NCBI GenBank assembly: GCA_029783825.1
Contig: JAREIK010003411.1
Location: forward strand, 735,203-799,202
DNA length: 64,000 nucleotides
DNA from: Sapria himalayana
Lineage: Eukaryota > Streptophyta > Magnoliopsida > Malpighiales > Rafflesiaceae
Direction of reading: 5' to 3'
Positions 1 to 12,065 of this stretch are shown here, one piece after another (within the stretch, counting starts at the first letter, position 1; each line of letters starts with the position of its first letter). Under the pieces are notes generated by a model. It did not search any database and was not told where the DNA came from. It saw nothing but the letters and a program-made list of their open reading frames with translations. Both the position numbers and the translations under genes were made by a program.

Positions 1-17
1 CTCTCTCTCTCTCTCTC
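1..17. repeat. (CT)n microsatellite at window edge
   Basis: Uninterrupted CT dinucleotides at the very start of the window, probably continuing upstream. Confidence 0.9.
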
Positions 18-792
18 CTCCATTTTATTTTTTTCTCTTTATGTTGCTTAACACCATGCACACTTATCTTCCCATCACACATTTATCATTTTTCTCTTTT
101 AACAAAATATCACTAATAATAGGAAACATATTTTCTCAATATGAATCTTAACTTGTTTTAGCCCTATAAAAAATATACAAAAATGAGTAATGATTGAATT
201 CAAAGTTAAAATAAAATAAAATAATAGTTTAGCATGTCAAAATAAATTAAATTGATTCAAATCGATTGAACCAGTTTGAACTATTAAACTAACTTTTGGA
301 AAACTCAATAATATTCACATGTGTAATTGAAAATAATTGAGCAAGAATTTTCCAATTCACTTTGAAATGTTCTTATGATTTGTGTTGTTGTGTTCTAGGA
401 ACCCCAAATCACTTTTATTCATAGGCAAGATTCCAAGTTAGTTAATTTTAGATCGAAAATTTAGTAATCCAACACATAGCTTTCCCATTTTAATTTAATC
501 CTTGCTAGGTATACACATTATCATATAACACACTTTCAAACACTTGGCATTAATGCACGAGAACACAAAATAAGCACATAATCAATACTTATCACTCATT
601 TAAGCCAAGACATGGAAATCATACTAACTAACACATGATATTCTTGCAAGTAAGCATATGATAAGCTTGTAAGTCAATATATGATATGAAAATAATTATT
701 CTTATTAATTTTTCCATAGACTTTATTGTCATTATTCAACATGATTCATCTAATTCTCATGGTTGTACATATCTTTAATAAAGATTTTCATG

Positions 793-823
<31 letters not shown>

Positions 824-1059
824 AAGATTTTTATTTACCATGTATCTAACATTTTGTAAATTAAATTTATCTCAAGCATAATAACTTTATATTTATGTTT
901 CTTGAAATAGAACACTTATATTTCTTATAATTTCAATATTCCTTCAATAGATGCCTTGTAGTGCATGACTCATTGTGTTCTCTCTTATGTTAGTGATTAG
1001 TGGACTTGTTGAATCAAGTTTAGTAATATTAGAATAATGATTTCATACTGATAGAATAA
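18..1059. other. AT-rich intergenic DNA, no gene seen
   Basis: No reading frame, splice-like exon or transposon domain is recognisable. The only structured part is a (TG)n(TA)n tract at 792-822. The stretch ends at the first CACTA-type terminus. Confidence 0.6.
792..822. repeat. (TG)n-(TA)n compound microsatellite
   Basis: A GT run passes directly into a TA run. Confidence 0.85.
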
Positions 1060-1072
1060 AACTACAAGAAAA
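1060..1072 (+). repeat. CACTA-type terminus, left
   Basis: AACTACAAGAAAA resembles the canonical CACTACAAGAAAA terminus with C changed to A. It is the exact reverse complement of 10256-10268. The three flanking bases are TAA on this side and AAG after 10268. A TAA duplication appears only if the last T at 10268 is counted outside the element, so the duplication is unproven. Confidence 0.65.
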
Positions 1073-1490
1073 ATCCCAAATAGCTAGGGACAATTCCCTA
1101 GCTAAATGGGAGGTTTCCATCAGTAAACGAGATATAGCAACGGATTAACGACAGAAGCTTTCTCAATTTAAAGACCTAGTCGCTAAAAATTAGCAAGGGA
1201 AAGATTCCCTAGCTAAAAAATTTTAGCGACGAAAATATCCATAACTAAAATAATAATTTCCCTAGCTAAATTAACAAACTAAATGGGAGTTTCTGTCACT
1301 AAACGGATATAAAGATGGAAGCTTTCCCAATCTAAAGTGCTCATCACTAAAAATTAGTGAGAGAAAGTCCCTAGCAAATTAATTTTAGCGACGAAAAAAT
1401 CTCTAGCTAAAATATTAATTCCCCTAGCTAAATTATTAAGGAAAAAATTCCTAGCTAAATTAGCAAGGAAAACTTCTCTAGCCATTTTAA
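1061..1490. repeat. subterminal repeat array, left arm
   Basis: At least eight imperfect copies of TTAGCTAGGGAA / TTCCCTAGCTAA in both orientations, mixed with TTTTAGCGACGAAAA motifs. Such inverted short motifs next to the ends are typical of CACTA elements, where they bind the element-encoded regulatory protein. Here the role is inferred from position and repetition. Confidence 0.7.
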
Positions 1491-1679
1491 TTCCAAAAAA
1501 ATTTCAGAAATTTATTTTTTTTTTCAAAAAATTTAATTAAATAATTTAATATTTGTATATTAAATTGAATAAAAATAGAAACTATAGATGATAATTTATA
1601 ATTAATAAAAAATATAATCATTTAATAAATTATTCTGATTCAAAATTTCACATAATTCAAACAAAAACATAACAAAATT

Positions 1680-1935
1680 TTATTGTATCTTATTCATCAA
1701 TGTATCTACCAACAATGCATAAAATATAATATATCAGAGCATTAACGTTACTTTCTTTTCCTCTGCTCCTCCGATCACCATCTTTCTGGTGTGACAAAGC
1801 TGTCCGAGTCGTAGTGCATCATGTCTAGTGCAAAATACCTTCAATTATAAAAGCTTCATATAGGGAACAATGCAATATCATATCTGTACGAAATTTAAAC
1901 CAGTCAATCAAATCAAAATAAATAAATAAAAAATG
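1680..1935. repeat. conserved arm block, inverted copy at 15660-15950
   Basis: Shared landmarks in inverse orientation are a TTCATCAATGTATCTACC segment, a CACCATCTTTCTG segment, a GCATCATGTCTAGTG segment and a CAGTCAATCAAATCAAAAT segment, in the same relative order as in the right arm. The block has no recognisable coding content. It shows that the two arms descend from one sequence. Confidence 0.7.
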
Positions 1936-1954
1936 TTATATTTTGATAAATATA

Positions 1955-2666
1955 TAATACTATAGTATATATGTACATATATACTGCAGTGTATATATAC
2001 ATATATACTATAGTGTATATGGACATATATACTGTAGTGTAGTATATACATATATACTATAGTGTATATGTACATATATACTCGCATTTCACTCGTTACA
2101 TATATTACTATAGTATATCTACATATATACTACAATATTATATAGACATATATACTCTGTATATATGTACATATATACTCTGTATATATGTACATATATA
2201 CTATAGTTTTATATGTACATATATACTCAATATATATGTACATATATACTACAATTTTATATGTACATATATACTGAGTACATATATACTTAGCATATAT
2301 TTTCATATAATACTACAAAATTATATGTTCTTATATACTGAGAATATATGTACATATACTGTAGTATTATATGCACATATATACTGAGTACATATATATT
2401 AAGTATATATGTACATATAATACTACAATTTTATATGTACTTATATACTGAGTATATATGTACATATACTACAGTATAAATGTAGATATACTGAGTATAT
2501 AAGTACATATATACTACAGTATTATATGTACATATATACTTAGTATATACGTACATATATACTACAGTATTATATGTACATATATACTTAGTATATACGT
2601 ACATATATAATGTAGTAGATCTACATGTATACATATACTATAGTATATATATACACTGTAGTATAT
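1955..2666. repeat. 48-bp-type AT-rich minisatellite
   Basis: A tandem array built from GTACATATATACT and CTACAGTATTATATG blocks. Two neighbouring units at about 2513-2608 are identical over 48 bp; others vary in length and sequence. Each unit is partly self-complementary (TATATGTACATATA), so the array can form many small hairpins. Open frames across it are products of the repeat and not genes. A short remnant sits in the right arm at 15545-15655. Confidence 0.8.
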
Positions 2667-2678
2667 ACTACAAGAAAA
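2667..2678 (+). repeat. possible internal CACTA-type terminus
   Basis: ACTACAAGAAAA occurs at the boundary between the minisatellite and the kinase fragment. It could be the left end of a nested element whose right end is 10256-10267, since the 12 bp are perfectly complementary. The flanking bases give no target duplication, and no subterminal repeats follow it, so chance or a truncated end is possible. Confidence 0.3.
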
Positions 2679-2684
2679 CATGAA

Positions 2685-3205
2685 AGAAACAAAGAAAAAA
2701 AATGAGAAAAAAAATGCAGTGCATAGGAGGACGTAGATCTGCACGAAATAAGAGTGTCAAGAACAAACTTGCATTTACAAGGGACCAGAATTTTTTTGTC
2801 CATCTCACAGCTTCAGAAGCTAAGGTGCTATTCTCAGCACCATGAGGACCAACCAGGCCTTTTACATACCTATTATAGGCTAAAACTCTATCCAAAATAT
2901 TTGGGGACGCACAAATATATTCACATATATATAAAAATAGTAATTATAGACATGAACAAACACAAATCTGAGTTGATAGTCATACAACTTCAAAAATATC
3001 TAAAAGATGTCCAACAATGATGTTTAGAGAGAAAGAAAGTACAAAAATAAAATATTTCAGGAATAATGAAGATAATAGAACTCGGCCTACTTTTGATCCA
3101 GCTAAAATCGATAAAGATGGAACCCATGCATAGGAAGGACCATAACAATGTCTAAAGGCTTTGAATCAGAATTTTTTCGTGCGTCTTACATCAGATGTCC
3201 TGTAA
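2685..3205 (-). pseudogene. captured fragment of uridine-kinase-like P-loop NTPase (left-arm copy)
   Basis: Read on the minus strand, the stretch gives YVKGLVGPHGAENSTLASEA. This resembles the Walker A region of the plant phosphoribulokinase/uridine kinase-like family (usually GPPGAGKSTLASEVVR). The essential P-loop lysine has become asparagine (GAENST), so it could not bind nucleotide. A second, more decayed part around 3085-3180 carries the MDGFHLYR-type segment. The copy mirrors the tandem array at 11745-13240 and shares with its first unit a deletion that joins AAATTCT to ATTCAAAGCC. Intron-like CT-rich DNA lies between the two parts. This is a gene fragment carried by the transposon arm. 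Confidence 0.65.
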
Positions 3206-4135
3206 AGATTCTGTATTATTTTAATCGGAAAAAAAAAGAATAAAACCAGAATAAAGATAAATAATACCTACAATGATGAACCACTTGTAAGTCTCCCCAA
3301 AGTTTTCTTAGTCTGTTGTGCATTATTCAAGAAAGATGTATATTTTACAAGTATATCATTAGCTACTCAAGTAACTATATGTATTTCATAATCTAAGATA
3401 TTGATTCTCTAATCCTATGAAACACAATGCTTGTGGAAGCATATATATGGTAAAGCTCCAGTAAAGAGATTGAAGGCAAAGTAGTAATCTACTATACATT
3501 ACAACCATTAGCTTCTCATGTTCATTTGTTTGCTTTGTAAAATTCATCTTCCTCTATTTTGTGTGTGTGTGGCTATGTTCTAGATTTGTATATATTTTAG
3601 CTTATAGTGGGAGTTAACATGTTTTTATGAATTTAAACAAGTGGCAGGGGTTCATTAGTGGAAATTGCAAGTTTGATGCTAAAAAAGTGTTATTATTCCT
3701 TTGTAAACATATCTATGGTTTGAGTGAAACATCTACGCAATCCTAAATAATATGTAATATGCAACATAGATGTTGCAATTATTATCATGTGATAAGGTGA
3801 GGGCAACAAGCTGGAAATATTCTTTACACAAATATAAAGTCATATCAAAATATTTTATAATATTTTTTCTCATCATTTAAATCAAAATGATAACTTGTTT
3901 TATTGTTATTAATATCATGTATTGTAGCAATCACAAATGTTATTGGCTAATAAAATATTTCATTTTGGGCCTTTATATTACCCACCATATGTGCTTTGGT
4001 ATATTAATTATAAAATATTTACTAAAAAATAACTTATTTTCATGTTTAGGAAAAAATGTTTAGAAAATAAAATATTTCTATTTTTGTATATTATAAATGT
4101 TCCTTCAGATTTATTGTCACTATATACATATAAAG
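3206..4135. other. AT-rich, no gene seen
   Basis: No coding similarity recognised. A short (GT)n lies near 3560. Confidence 0.5.
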
Positions 4136-4139
4136 TATA

Positions 4140-4271
4140 AATTTATATATATAGCATATATGTATGTATGTAGCATATATATATGTAAGTATATAGTATA
4201 TATATATGTATATATGTATGTATATGTATGTATGTATGTATATGTATGTATGTATGTATATATATATATGA

Positions 4272-4302
<31 letters not shown>

Positions 4303-4481
4303 TATATATATACACACATATGTATGTGTATACATGTGTATGTATGTATGTGTATGCATGTATGTATATATATATATATATGTATGTATGTATGTATATA
4401 TATGTATGCATGTATATTTGTGTATGTATGTATTAATGTATTTGTGTATGTATGTATTAATGTATGTGTGAATGTATGTGC

Positions 4482-4512
<31 letters not shown>

Positions 4513-4515
4513 CAT
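4140..4515. repeat. (TATG)n/(TA)n/(TG)n compound microsatellite
   Basis: Long runs of TATG tetranucleotides alternate with TA and end in a (TG)n tract at about 4491-4512. Long open frames on both strands here are Tyr/Ile/Val/Cys-rich products of the repeat. Confidence 0.95.
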
Positions 4516-4558
4516 ATGATTGAATATTTTTAAAAAACATTACAATTTTCAACCTGTA

Positions 4559-4581
4559 GCACACACACACACACACACACA
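4559..4581. repeat. (CA)n microsatellite
   Basis: Pure AC run; a second one lies at about 4770-4794. Confidence 0.9.
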
Positions 4582-4689
4582 AACAATCATGAACTTGAAT
4601 TTTTAATTTTGTTTATAAACAGAAAAATATAAAAGATATAATTTTATTTCCAAATTTTAATTTTCAAAAATATGAAAAATTGTGTTTTT

Positions 4690-5878
4690 TATAAATATTT
4701 TATAATTAGTATATGAAAACATATAGTATATGTAGTTATAAATAGTTATATATAGTTAAACATATAATTACACACACACACACACACACACACAAGTAGG
4801 TATATGTAGTTATATATAAATGTATACAAAGTTATAAACAAATATATAGATTTACATATATTTATACATATATGTATACATAGTTACAAATATAGTTATA
4901 TTAATTATATAGGGTTTTATATAGTTATACAAATATTTATATATAATTATACACATATAGTTAAACATAATATTGTATGTTGTTATACATGTAATTATAA
5001 ATATAGTTACATGTGGTTATACATATAGATACACATATAGTTAAACTTATATTAATACATGTAGTTATATATATGTTTTCATATAATTTTATATATTTAT
5101 ACATATAATTATTTATAGACATAGATATAGTCAAATACATTTTTATATACTAATATATATATTATATATTAAATATATGTTGTTAATTATCCATTTAAAA
5201 ATAGTTATGTATAATGTTTTTCTAGCTATACATATAGTAAAAGATAATTATTTATAGTTATTTGTTATTATACCTATATTATATTTAGTTATAAATAGAT
5301 TTAACTATAATTATATTTAACTATACATATTGTTATAAATATGTATGTAGTTAAAGATATAGTTATATATAGTATTTTTATAGTTATACATATAGTAAAA
5401 TACAATTAAATATAGTAATATATTAATATACAAATAGTATATTTTGTTAGAAATATAGTTATATAGAATTATACATATAGTTATAAATTATAATATAGTT
5501 AAAAAATATAGTTATATATAGTTATAAATATAGTTATAAAATTAGTTTACATTGTTACAGATATAATTAAATATAGTTATAAAGAGATTTATATATTTAT
5601 ACAAATATATATAAATAGTTATACATATATAGTTAAACATATGGTGATATATAAATGTTGTTATAAGTTTTAATCATAATTATATTTACTTGTGATTGCA
5701 CACATAGTTATCCATATGGTTATAAATGTAGTTATACATGTTGTAGATGTAATTATATATAGTTTTTCATGTAATTATATATATTTAGGCATATGGCTAT
5801 GTATAGGTATTGATGTAGATTAATACATATATTATAGTAATATGTTGATACACATATTGTTAAATACATTTATATATA

Positions 5879-5914
<36 letters not shown>

Positions 5915-6020
5915 TGTATGTATGTATATGTATATTAAATATATGTTGTTATATTTATATATACTATTTTAATAGTTATACATATAGTAAAATACACTTA
6001 TATATATATATATGTGTGTG
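4690..6020. repeat. AT-rich tandem repeat of TATAGTTATA units
   Basis: Variations of TATAGTTATACATATAGTTA fill the stretch, with a larger-scale recurrence of an ATATTAAATATATGTTG-type landmark at about 5165 and 5935. The reverse complement of the same family forms the 540-550-bp units at 49590-51740 in the second CACTA element. Confidence 0.75.
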
Positions 6021-6073
6021 CTATTAATCTTGGGATTATCATATCTACATAATTTATTCTGTAAATATTAAAT

Positions 6074-6313
6074 ATGTTGTTATATACACACTACTCGCCA
6101 CAAACACCAACACCCACTGCGACTAACACATCTGTGGCAAAATACACACTACCACAAGCCTGTCAGAATGACAAAATACATGGAAAAAAGACAAACACAT
6201 CCATGTCGGGAACTAGTGCTAGGTTTAATGGGAGAATATACATAAGCTCGGAAAAATATGAAATTGGAAAAAAAAACACCAGAATCAAAACAAACACTCC
6301 TACATTAAGATAA
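6074..6313 (+). other. unrecognised, locally GC-richer segment
   Basis: A 79-codon open frame rich in Thr, Pro, Asn and Lys starts here, but nothing in it matches a family I know. The DNA begins with CACTACTCGCCACAAACACC and carries CGACTAACAC and TGGCAAAATACAC motifs. This resembles a CACTA-type terminus with subterminal repeats more than a coding exon. No matching opposite end was found. Confidence 0.3.
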
Positions 6314-6375
6314 GTGATGAAGAGTTAGGTAGAAAGCATACCTCAAATCGATAAGAAACTCACGGCTGAAGGAAA

Positions 6376-8240
6376 TCAAATCTTATAGGTAGAATTTTCT
6401 ATATTATCCAAGAATACACAAACAAGAGAATGTAGTTCAATGAAATTGACCAGCTCATGTTTTCTCAGTATCTTTGGTGGCTTGTATTGGCTAACCGATG
6501 CTCCATTCTTGATGGCTAGCCGTGAAAACTTATCGAAGCTACCTGGCTTAACTATGGTCAACAACAATGAGCCAGCATCACTTCTCTCCTTCATAGCATG
6601 ATAGAGAGATCACAAGTTGTCCTCGAGCAAAGAACAAATCCTCCCAAGAACAAGAATTGACTTGTTCATCTTCTTCCCCGCAAACATGTGAACCTTTGTG
6701 ACTTCCACTAGTATTTTCAGCTGCTTTGGATTGATTCAGAGCTCAAGAAGGTTGTAGCAAACTCTTCAGTATCAATTCTCATGGCAGCTATCATCACAAG
6801 TTGGCAACTTTCAATGGTAGACATCAAGTCTTCCTTGATCACAGTATCAGAGTCAAGCTGTGGTGTTCTCATTACGAACTCAACTTGAGGAGATTAGTTA
6901 TGGAACCCAACAACTCTCACTATATCGCCCAATCGATATCGATATAGTCCTCTGTTGGTAGTCACAACCAACTCATACATCTTCCCCACCTCGATGTTAA
7001 AGAAATCTATAGTTGTTTCTTTCCTCACGGTCACACCATGTATCGCATTAACATGATCGTATGGAAGAAACTCAAAGTAAGCTATAGTGGGAAGCATGAC
7101 GAATCGAGTTGTCTATGGTGGTTGCGTAGGATCAAGGTTGACTACAACACAACATTCTGAAGTAAGGTAATATGCACTTAACAATTGAGTCTCTCCTACG
7201 TATTGCTTGAGTTTTGGATAATATTGCTTCATGCTTCATGTGGTGACACACTTGATGTACCAAATATTAGGCCACAACTTACTCACAATCCCATCCCAAC
7301 CGTTTTGTTGAAGGATTGTTCTAACTCTCATGGAGAGGTCTACTCGAGGGCCACCAAGAAGCTCCGTAACAGAGCTTCTCATTGCAGAATCAAAAATTGT
7401 TACTCATAAGAACTCATTTTCAAGATCATCACATAACTGATTCCACTTGGACTCCATAAGGGAAAAGGCTTTGATTAGACATATGGCATAAGGAGCATGA
7501 ATTCCATCAATGAATTCGGAGTTGCTGAGACCACAAAGAAGATGAAAATACATTTGGTTCATAACATTGGATCCCAAAAACACTTGTATAGGACTAGAAC
7601 AAGAGGACAACTTAGACCAGGTCACAGATCTCATCAGAGGGTATGAAATTGCTGACATCACCTCAAATCCCCCCTTCATAGAGGTGAGATTACAAGCATA
7701 AACAAATAGGATGATCTTACTATTAGCTGATGTTCTAGGAGGAATCAACCTGTCATGAATTTCGCGTTGTGCTTTGTCAAAACACACAAATAGAAATATA
7801 AAAAAACCTTATATATAATTCTAAAAATGCTAGCATCACGTCGAGTTTACTTTCTAAAAATTGCAAAGCTGCCTTGATGAGCCTTTTGTGAGGCGGCTTT
7901 AGAGAGCAAAGAATTGCAGCAAGGAATCATTTTTAGATTCATAAAACTAGTTCCAGAGCTTCATAAATCAAAAGAAAATCAGAATTAACACTGATTGATT
8001 TACAGATTACCTATAGAAGAAGCAAAATTGAGAGGATCGGTGGATAGGAGAGGCTGAATCTGCATGCCGTCTGCCAAATAGTTGATGTAATCGAAGTAGT
8101 CATCGTAGGTTGACAGCGGTACGACAAGGCGCAAGGTTGCCATATCGATCGGTGTTGTACAACCAGCAAGGTGGCCTTGGAGATAATGCACGCCGTTGTG
8201 GCTTTCAAGTATAGAATGCAGTGCACAACGAAAATAAATT
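6376..8240 (-). pseudogene. captured GH3 acyl-acid-amido synthetase fragment
   Basis: GH3 enzymes adenylate plant hormones such as jasmonate or auxin and join them to amino acids. On the minus strand, GH3-like parts occur in order. The N-terminal part (about 8240-8010) has GVHYLQGHLAGCTTPID and VPLSTYDDYFDYINYLADG. A GT splice-donor-like site follows SSIG near 8008, then an intron-like gap to about 7795. The middle exon (7787-7404) includes FHLLCGL. 7400-7100 matches the region with SMKQYYPKLKQY. 7097-6894 holds the most conserved stretch (MLPTIAYFEFLP, YELVVTTNRGLYRYRLGDI). The C-terminus (about 6600-6376) has SVSQYKPPK. Stops interrupt the frame near 7228 (CVTT followed by a stop) and near 7118, and there are further breaks at 6600-6890. 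It appears to span most of a GH3 gene, is dead, and lies inside the composite transposon. The substrate class is not assigned. Confidence 0.8.
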
Positions 8241-9619
8241 ACTCTGTTTCGTTTTGATTTATCTGTGTCGACTGTTGAGAGAGAGAGAGAGGCGGTGGTG
8301 CTAGTTAGACTTAGAAGAGTTGTGCGTAAATGTTTTAATTCTGCAAATGTTTTAATTCTAATTATCAAAACATTTAATAAACAATAAATATGTATAAATA
8401 AATAAATAAATAAATAAATATATATATATATAACATAAATACTCATCTTTTTTATTACTTAATAAATTATTTTCAACAAGTTATTGTGCATGTAGCAAGA
8501 CACACATGAAAAATAAATACCATGTAATTTTTAATTATCAAATTAATTAGACAATAAATATATAAATAATTTCAAATAAATAGATATTTAGCATTTCAAC
8601 TAGAAAAAAAATCATGGCTACAAAATTTTTAAATTTCATATTGCAAGGCACACATTAAAAGATGACAAGTCTTCAAGCCACTCTCCTAAGAATTATAAAT
8701 ACTCTTTATGTTAAAAAATATATATATTTTATGGTTATAAATTTTTAAGAATTCATATTAATTTTTATGAAGATAATATGAAATAATTTTAAAGGCATAA
8801 AATTTCATATTATTGGTATCATTTATAATTTTTAAAATTCTAAAAATTACTTAAAGTGAAAAGATAATTAAAAAAAGTTATATTTATTATTTTAATAAAA
8901 ACCTAAATAATAAAAACTAATAGTAAAAATTTTACTCAATTGTTTAATTCTTATAAATTTTAGTAGGGGCAAATATCTATGTATTTATTTTTAAATATCA
9001 ATTTATTTTCTTTTTAATTTAATGATAAATTTAAAATTTTTATAATAATTCAAAATTTTAAAATTTTATAGTAATTATTTTTTTTAAAATTTCTTATAAT
9101 CATAAATTTTTTTATACTTATAATAATATTAATATTTACTAGTTTATTTATCAATTCATATATTTTTGGAAATATTTTCTATTTAATCATACAATGAATT
9201 ATTTTACCTTTATTTTAGTAGAAATTTTAATGTATGTTAATTTAATTTTTAAAATATCTTAAAAAATTATTATTTTTATAGAATTAATTATTTAATGTTA
9301 CTTTAATACAAAATTTTAAGTTTTTTAATTAAAAATTTTAGAAAAATTTTTTGTATAATATTTTTTAAATTTTATAATCATAAAAATAGTTATTTTAGTC
9401 CTTATTAATATAATTTTCTTTGTATTTTTATATTTTTTAAATAATTTATTTATAATATCCTTTTTTTATAATTTTACGAGGAGAATGTTCTTTCAAGGAT
9501 CGGCATCTATAGACCATGACATACATTTAATAAACAAAATTAAATAAAACATTAAAACAAATAATAAATTAAAAAAAATAATTAAATCATTGAAGATTGG
9601 AGATGAAAATTATCCTCAG
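8241..9619. other. very AT-rich filler with short A/T microsatellites
   Basis: A GA run (about 8277-8291) and an (AAAT)n-(TA)n run (about 8397-8432) sit upstream of the GH3 fragment. The rest is poly-A/T-rich with no coding similarity. Confidence 0.5.
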
Positions 9620-10268
9620 TGCAAATAACTAGGGAAAAATCCCTAGCTAAATGGATATATTTTGTGAAAAATTAAATTTAAGAAATAATCACTTGTAATA
9701 AAATATAAAATAGTAAAAAAAAATTTTAGATAATTATTTAGCGATGGATTTTGTCTTGGTATAATTAGCTTGAGAAAATCCGTTGCTAAATTCCCAACTT
9801 TCTATGCATGAAAATTTACGAAAATATTAGCACCGAAATTTATCTCGCTATAATTAGCAAGGGAAATTCCATCGCTAAATCTATCGCTAATTTTCTTGAT
9901 ATACTTAGCTAGGAAAAATCCATAGCTAAATCCATGGCTAAATTCCTAATTTTATTTGCGCGAAAATTTACGAAAACATTAGCAGCATAATTTATATGGA
10001 TATAATTAGCTAGAGAAAATCTGTCACTAAATCCATCATTATTTTCTTGATATAATTAGCTAGGAAAATTCTGTCACAAAATCATTCGCTAAATTCCCGG
10101 TTTAATTAGCTAAGGAAATTCTGCCACTAATCTATCACTAATCCGTCACTAATCCACCGCTAGTATTTATTTCAATGTAAAATCAAAAATCCCTAACTAT
10201 TCCTTAGCTAATCCCTCGCTATTTAGCTAGTGATTGATCCCTAGTTAAATCGATATTTTCTTGTAGTT
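9620..10268. repeat. subterminal repeat array ending in a CACTA-type right terminus
   Basis: About fifteen imperfect copies of TTAGCTAGGGAAAAT, ATCCGTCGCTAAAT and AATTAGCTAGGAAAAT in both orientations lead to the terminus TTTTCTTGTAGTT at 10256-10268. The motif order differs from that of the 1061-1490 array. The array therefore looks like the right end of another member of the same family, nested in or abutting the larger element. Confidence 0.65.
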
Positions 10269-10440
10269 AAGATCAACATATAACAATATGTCATGGATAC
10301 TCAAGTTAAGATAGTATAAAATATACTCACTTGTTTTATTTTATTCTTTAAATGGATAAAAACAAAACAATATTTAAATTTTAAATTCTAAAGTAGTAAA
10401 ATCCAAAAATACCCTAATGCTCATTAGAAAAAGTAAAACT

Positions 10441-10774
10441 CTTTAGTATAATGAAAATGCATTTTAACATATAAACAATTAATGTTAATTTATACTGGTA
10501 ATCTATAAAATGTATATATGTGAAACATATACTATATAATGTGTGTGTGTGTGTGTATATATACACACGTTTTAACATATATGCATAATATATTTTCAAA
10601 GATGTTTTATAACAAAAAAATATATGTTTTCAAAAATGTATATATTTTCAAAAAACATATTGTATATACGTTTAATATATATTATAATGAAAATGTATAT
10701 GTTTTGGAAAATACATGTATTTTTGAAAACATATGCATTTTCCAAAAACATATTGCATTTTCATTATACTAAAG
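10441..10774. mobile_element. small inverted-repeat (MITE-like) element
   Basis: The outer 21 bp (CTTTAGTATAATGAAAATGCA at the left) are perfectly inverted at 10754-10774. The interior is partly self-complementary, with repeated GTATATGTTTT / AAAACATAT segments. Flanks contain TAAAA on both sides (about 10434-10438 and 10775-10779), but on the left it is not flush with the inverted repeat, so the duplication is doubtful. No coding content. Confidence 0.5.
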
Positions 10775-11744
10775 TAAAATTTGTTAAGCTTTAACTCTTA
10801 CTTGTGATATTGCACATATAGTCAAATATGATTAGCTTTTAGGATGGTTTTTGTGTTATTGAAGTAAAAGACATTCCCTAATGAAGATTTACCTTAAGTT
10901 TCCTTCCATATTTCCATCTCCAAGCTCTGCCCAAAAAAGAATATGAACAAGTGGGTCTTTATCTTTCTCATTTTTTTTAATAAAAAGATTAAGTACATTC
11001 GCATCACTTAAAAGTTAAAGTTTATTTGTTATATATATATATATATAATCAAATAAACAAAATATTTTATCTTAAATTATGAAGACATCACTTATGGCAC
11101 TGGTTATGGCTACGAAAGTGACATCAAGCTAATAAGATTTTGGGCTTCAAATATAAATTAAATAATTTTATTTACATTAATTATAAATTTTTAAACTATA
11201 AAATTATAATTGTACTCAATCACTTATTTAAAATTTTATTTGAGATATTTGTCATTTAATACTTATTTATCTTCTCACATTAAGATAACAAATATTTATT
11301 GACTAAATTAAATTGCTAGCAATTTGATTTAATTAATAACTTTTTTTTTGAGACATTTCACTTAACTTATTTAATATGCTAGATTAAAATATATCTATAA
11401 AATTTGGCATTATCAAAACTTATAAGTATCCTCAATGGAGTATTTTTAATCCTTTTAATAGGAGTGACTTCTATTAATAATTAATATTCACCATATAACT
11501 AATATAGTTATCCAATTCATTAAACTTTTATTTCTATTTATAGATCTTATTTTATGTGAATCAAAACAACTATTATCAAGTACATGTAATTATTGATTAT
11601 CTAGAATTAAAGAAATAATATTCAAAATAACAATGGGGTGTAGTTTATTTTATGTGTTAGTATAAAATAATTATCCTAACTCGACATTGCCATGGTTTTG
11701 TTTTGGTTTTGTTCATTGCTTTGTCAACTAACCTAAACATGATT
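10775..11744. other. AT-rich, no gene seen
   Basis: Contains a short (TA)n near 11032-11047. No similarity recognised before the kinase array. Confidence 0.5.
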
Positions 11745-12065
11745 CTTTGTAGGACATCTGATATGAGAAGCTCAAATAAATTCTAATTCAAAGCCTTGAG
11801 ACATTGCCATGGTCCTTCCTATGGATGGGGTCCATCTTTATCAACCTCTGCTAGATCAAATGGAGGCTAAGCTTCTATTATCTTCATGCATTCTGAAACA
11901 TTTTATTATTTCCTTCTCTCTCTCTCTCTAAATATCATTGCTAACCATCTTTTAGATATTTATTGAAGTTGTATGACTATCAACTCAGATTCGTGTTTGC
12001 TCATATCTATAATTACTATTTTTATATGTTTGTGAATATGTTTGTGTGTACCCGAATAATTTGGG

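Noticed and set aside
1955..2666. CRISPR-like array of regular repeats
   Set aside because: Units are contiguous AT-rich minisatellite copies without unique spacers, in a plant-type transposon setting.
2754..3020. 88-codon plus-strand frame
   Set aside because: Antisense of the kinase fragment, whose minus-strand reading matches a known family.
4091..4533. Several 100-130-codon open frames on both strands
   Set aside because: They are translations of (TATG)n/(TA)n microsatellites: simple Tyr/Ile/His/Val periodicity in every frame.
1057..10271. TAA target-site duplication for a 1060-10267 element
   Set aside because: It requires asymmetric ends (13 bp on the left, 12 on the right). With symmetric ends the flanks are TAA and AAG, so I did not annotate it.
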